Assembly: GCA_017987575.1 (NCBI GenBank)
Contig: JAGNTK010000002.1
Coordinates: 1-64,000 of the forward strand
From: Novosphingobium sp.
Lineage (GTDB): Bacteria > Pseudomonadota > Alphaproteobacteria > Sphingomonadales > Sphingomonadaceae
DNA: 64,000 nt
Direction: 5' to 3'
The notes beneath the pieces were generated by a model. The model made no database searches. It was given only the letters and a program-made list of their open reading frames with translations, and was not told the DNA's origin. The stretch's first letter is position 1, and the number at the start of each line of letters is the position of its first letter. The position numbers and the translations under genes were made by a program. Positions 63,837 to 64,000 of the stretch are shown here, piece by piece.

Positions 63837-64000
63837 TTACTGCCCGAAACCGGCCTCACTCGCCACCCGCACCGCTTCGCGCGCTGCGGCAATCAAAGCG
63901 CCAGCCTTGGCTTCGCATTCGCGTTGTTCGTAGGCCGGATCGCTATCGGCGACAATGCCCGCACCCGCCTGAACATGAAGCATGCCGTCTTTGACCACGC
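63837..64000 (-). CDS. trpE: Anthranilate synthase component I, C-terminal end (partial)
   Basis: The minus strand is open from the window edge to TAA at 63837-63839 and reads VVKDGMLHVQAGAGIVADSD, then PAYEQRECEAKAGALIAAAR and EAVRVASEAGFGQ. This is the conserved TrpE chorismate-binding end (Q-A-G-A-G-I-V-A-D-S-D-P). TrpE with TrpG makes anthranilate. The remaining 5' part is outside the window. It points toward trpG, suggesting an ancestral trpE-trpG-trpD-trpC order now interrupted. Confidence 0.95.
   Translation of the reverse strand, partial: VVKDGMLHVQAGAGIVADSDPAYEQRECEAKAGALIAAAREAVRVASEAGFGQ

Noticed and set aside
1..64000. CRISPR array, rRNA genes, prophage structural genes or plasmid origin
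   Set aside because: No regularly spaced direct repeats, rRNA-like stretches, phage structural genes or replication genes were seen.

Overview
The window reads as chromosomal DNA of a GC-rich alphaproteobacterium, most likely a sphingomonad (Erythrobacteraceae/Sphingomonadaceae type). The reasons are the gene order (nuoA-N, birA, coaX, rnj, DUF1467; trpG-trpD-trpC-moaC-moeA-lexA against comEC), RNase E with a long basic/acidic tail ending in a GWW motif, direct-repeat GTTC-N7-GTTC LexA boxes, and a REP-like inverted repeat that I recall as common in these genomes. The taxonomic call is inference; there is no rRNA gene or other marker here.

Layout. 1-9.4 kb: a gene tail, a bidirectional terminator, rne (-), then cell-wall and housekeeping genes on + (secreted amidase, PBP1A, exported peroxiredoxin, prfB, a lipoprotein-type methyltransferase). 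9.4-19.3 kb: mixed metabolism (nitronate monooxygenase-like, alpha/beta hydrolase, DUF805 and ammonium transporter, 2-hydroxyacid dehydrogenase, small secreted proteins, thiolase, coniferyl-aldehyde-type dehydrogenase). 19.4-36.0 kb: a complete 14-gene complex I operon (nuoA-N, nuoC and nuoD separate) whose subunit genes are interleaved with five non-nuo genes, each joined by 1-4 nt stop/start overlaps, plus a REP-like inverted repeat between nuoE and nuoF. 36.0-39.5 kb: birA, coaX, rnj and DUF1467. 39.5-46.2 kb: a large membrane-anchored coiled-coil protein (-), then four + genes that look like a signalling cluster. Its Hpt-like protein and its histidine-kinase-like protein both lack the phospho-acceptor histidine. 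46.2-57.1 kb: gltA, gltX, comEC, lexA with two LexA boxes, moeA, moaC, trpC, an ankyrin-repeat gene, trpD and trpG. 57.1-64 kb: an accessory stretch lying between trpG and trpE (proline iminopeptidase, YcxB-like, MetX-like hydrolase, abortive-infection-like gene), ending in the 3' end of trpE.

The strongest discovery is at 59.9-63.8 kb. An abortive-infection-like (putAbiC-type) gene is cut in two by a 3,029-bp IS1595-family element at 60505-63533. The element has matching terminal inverted repeats (14 of 14 outer bases identical) and a perfect 8-bp target duplication (ATATTTTT). Removing it and one duplication copy restores one uninterrupted 302-codon frame. The element is more than an insertion sequence: besides the transposase it carries a two-gene module resembling a toxin/antitoxin pair (a possible PARP-like ADP-ribosyltransferase and a 59-aa partner with a TTGA overlap), a coiled-coil protein, a small lipoprotein-like protein, a tRNA/tmRNA-3'-end-like sequence and another small gene.

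Functions rest on recognition of motifs and families by eye; no searches were run. Start codons were chosen by Shine-Dalgarno sequence, overlap with the neighbour and known N-termini.
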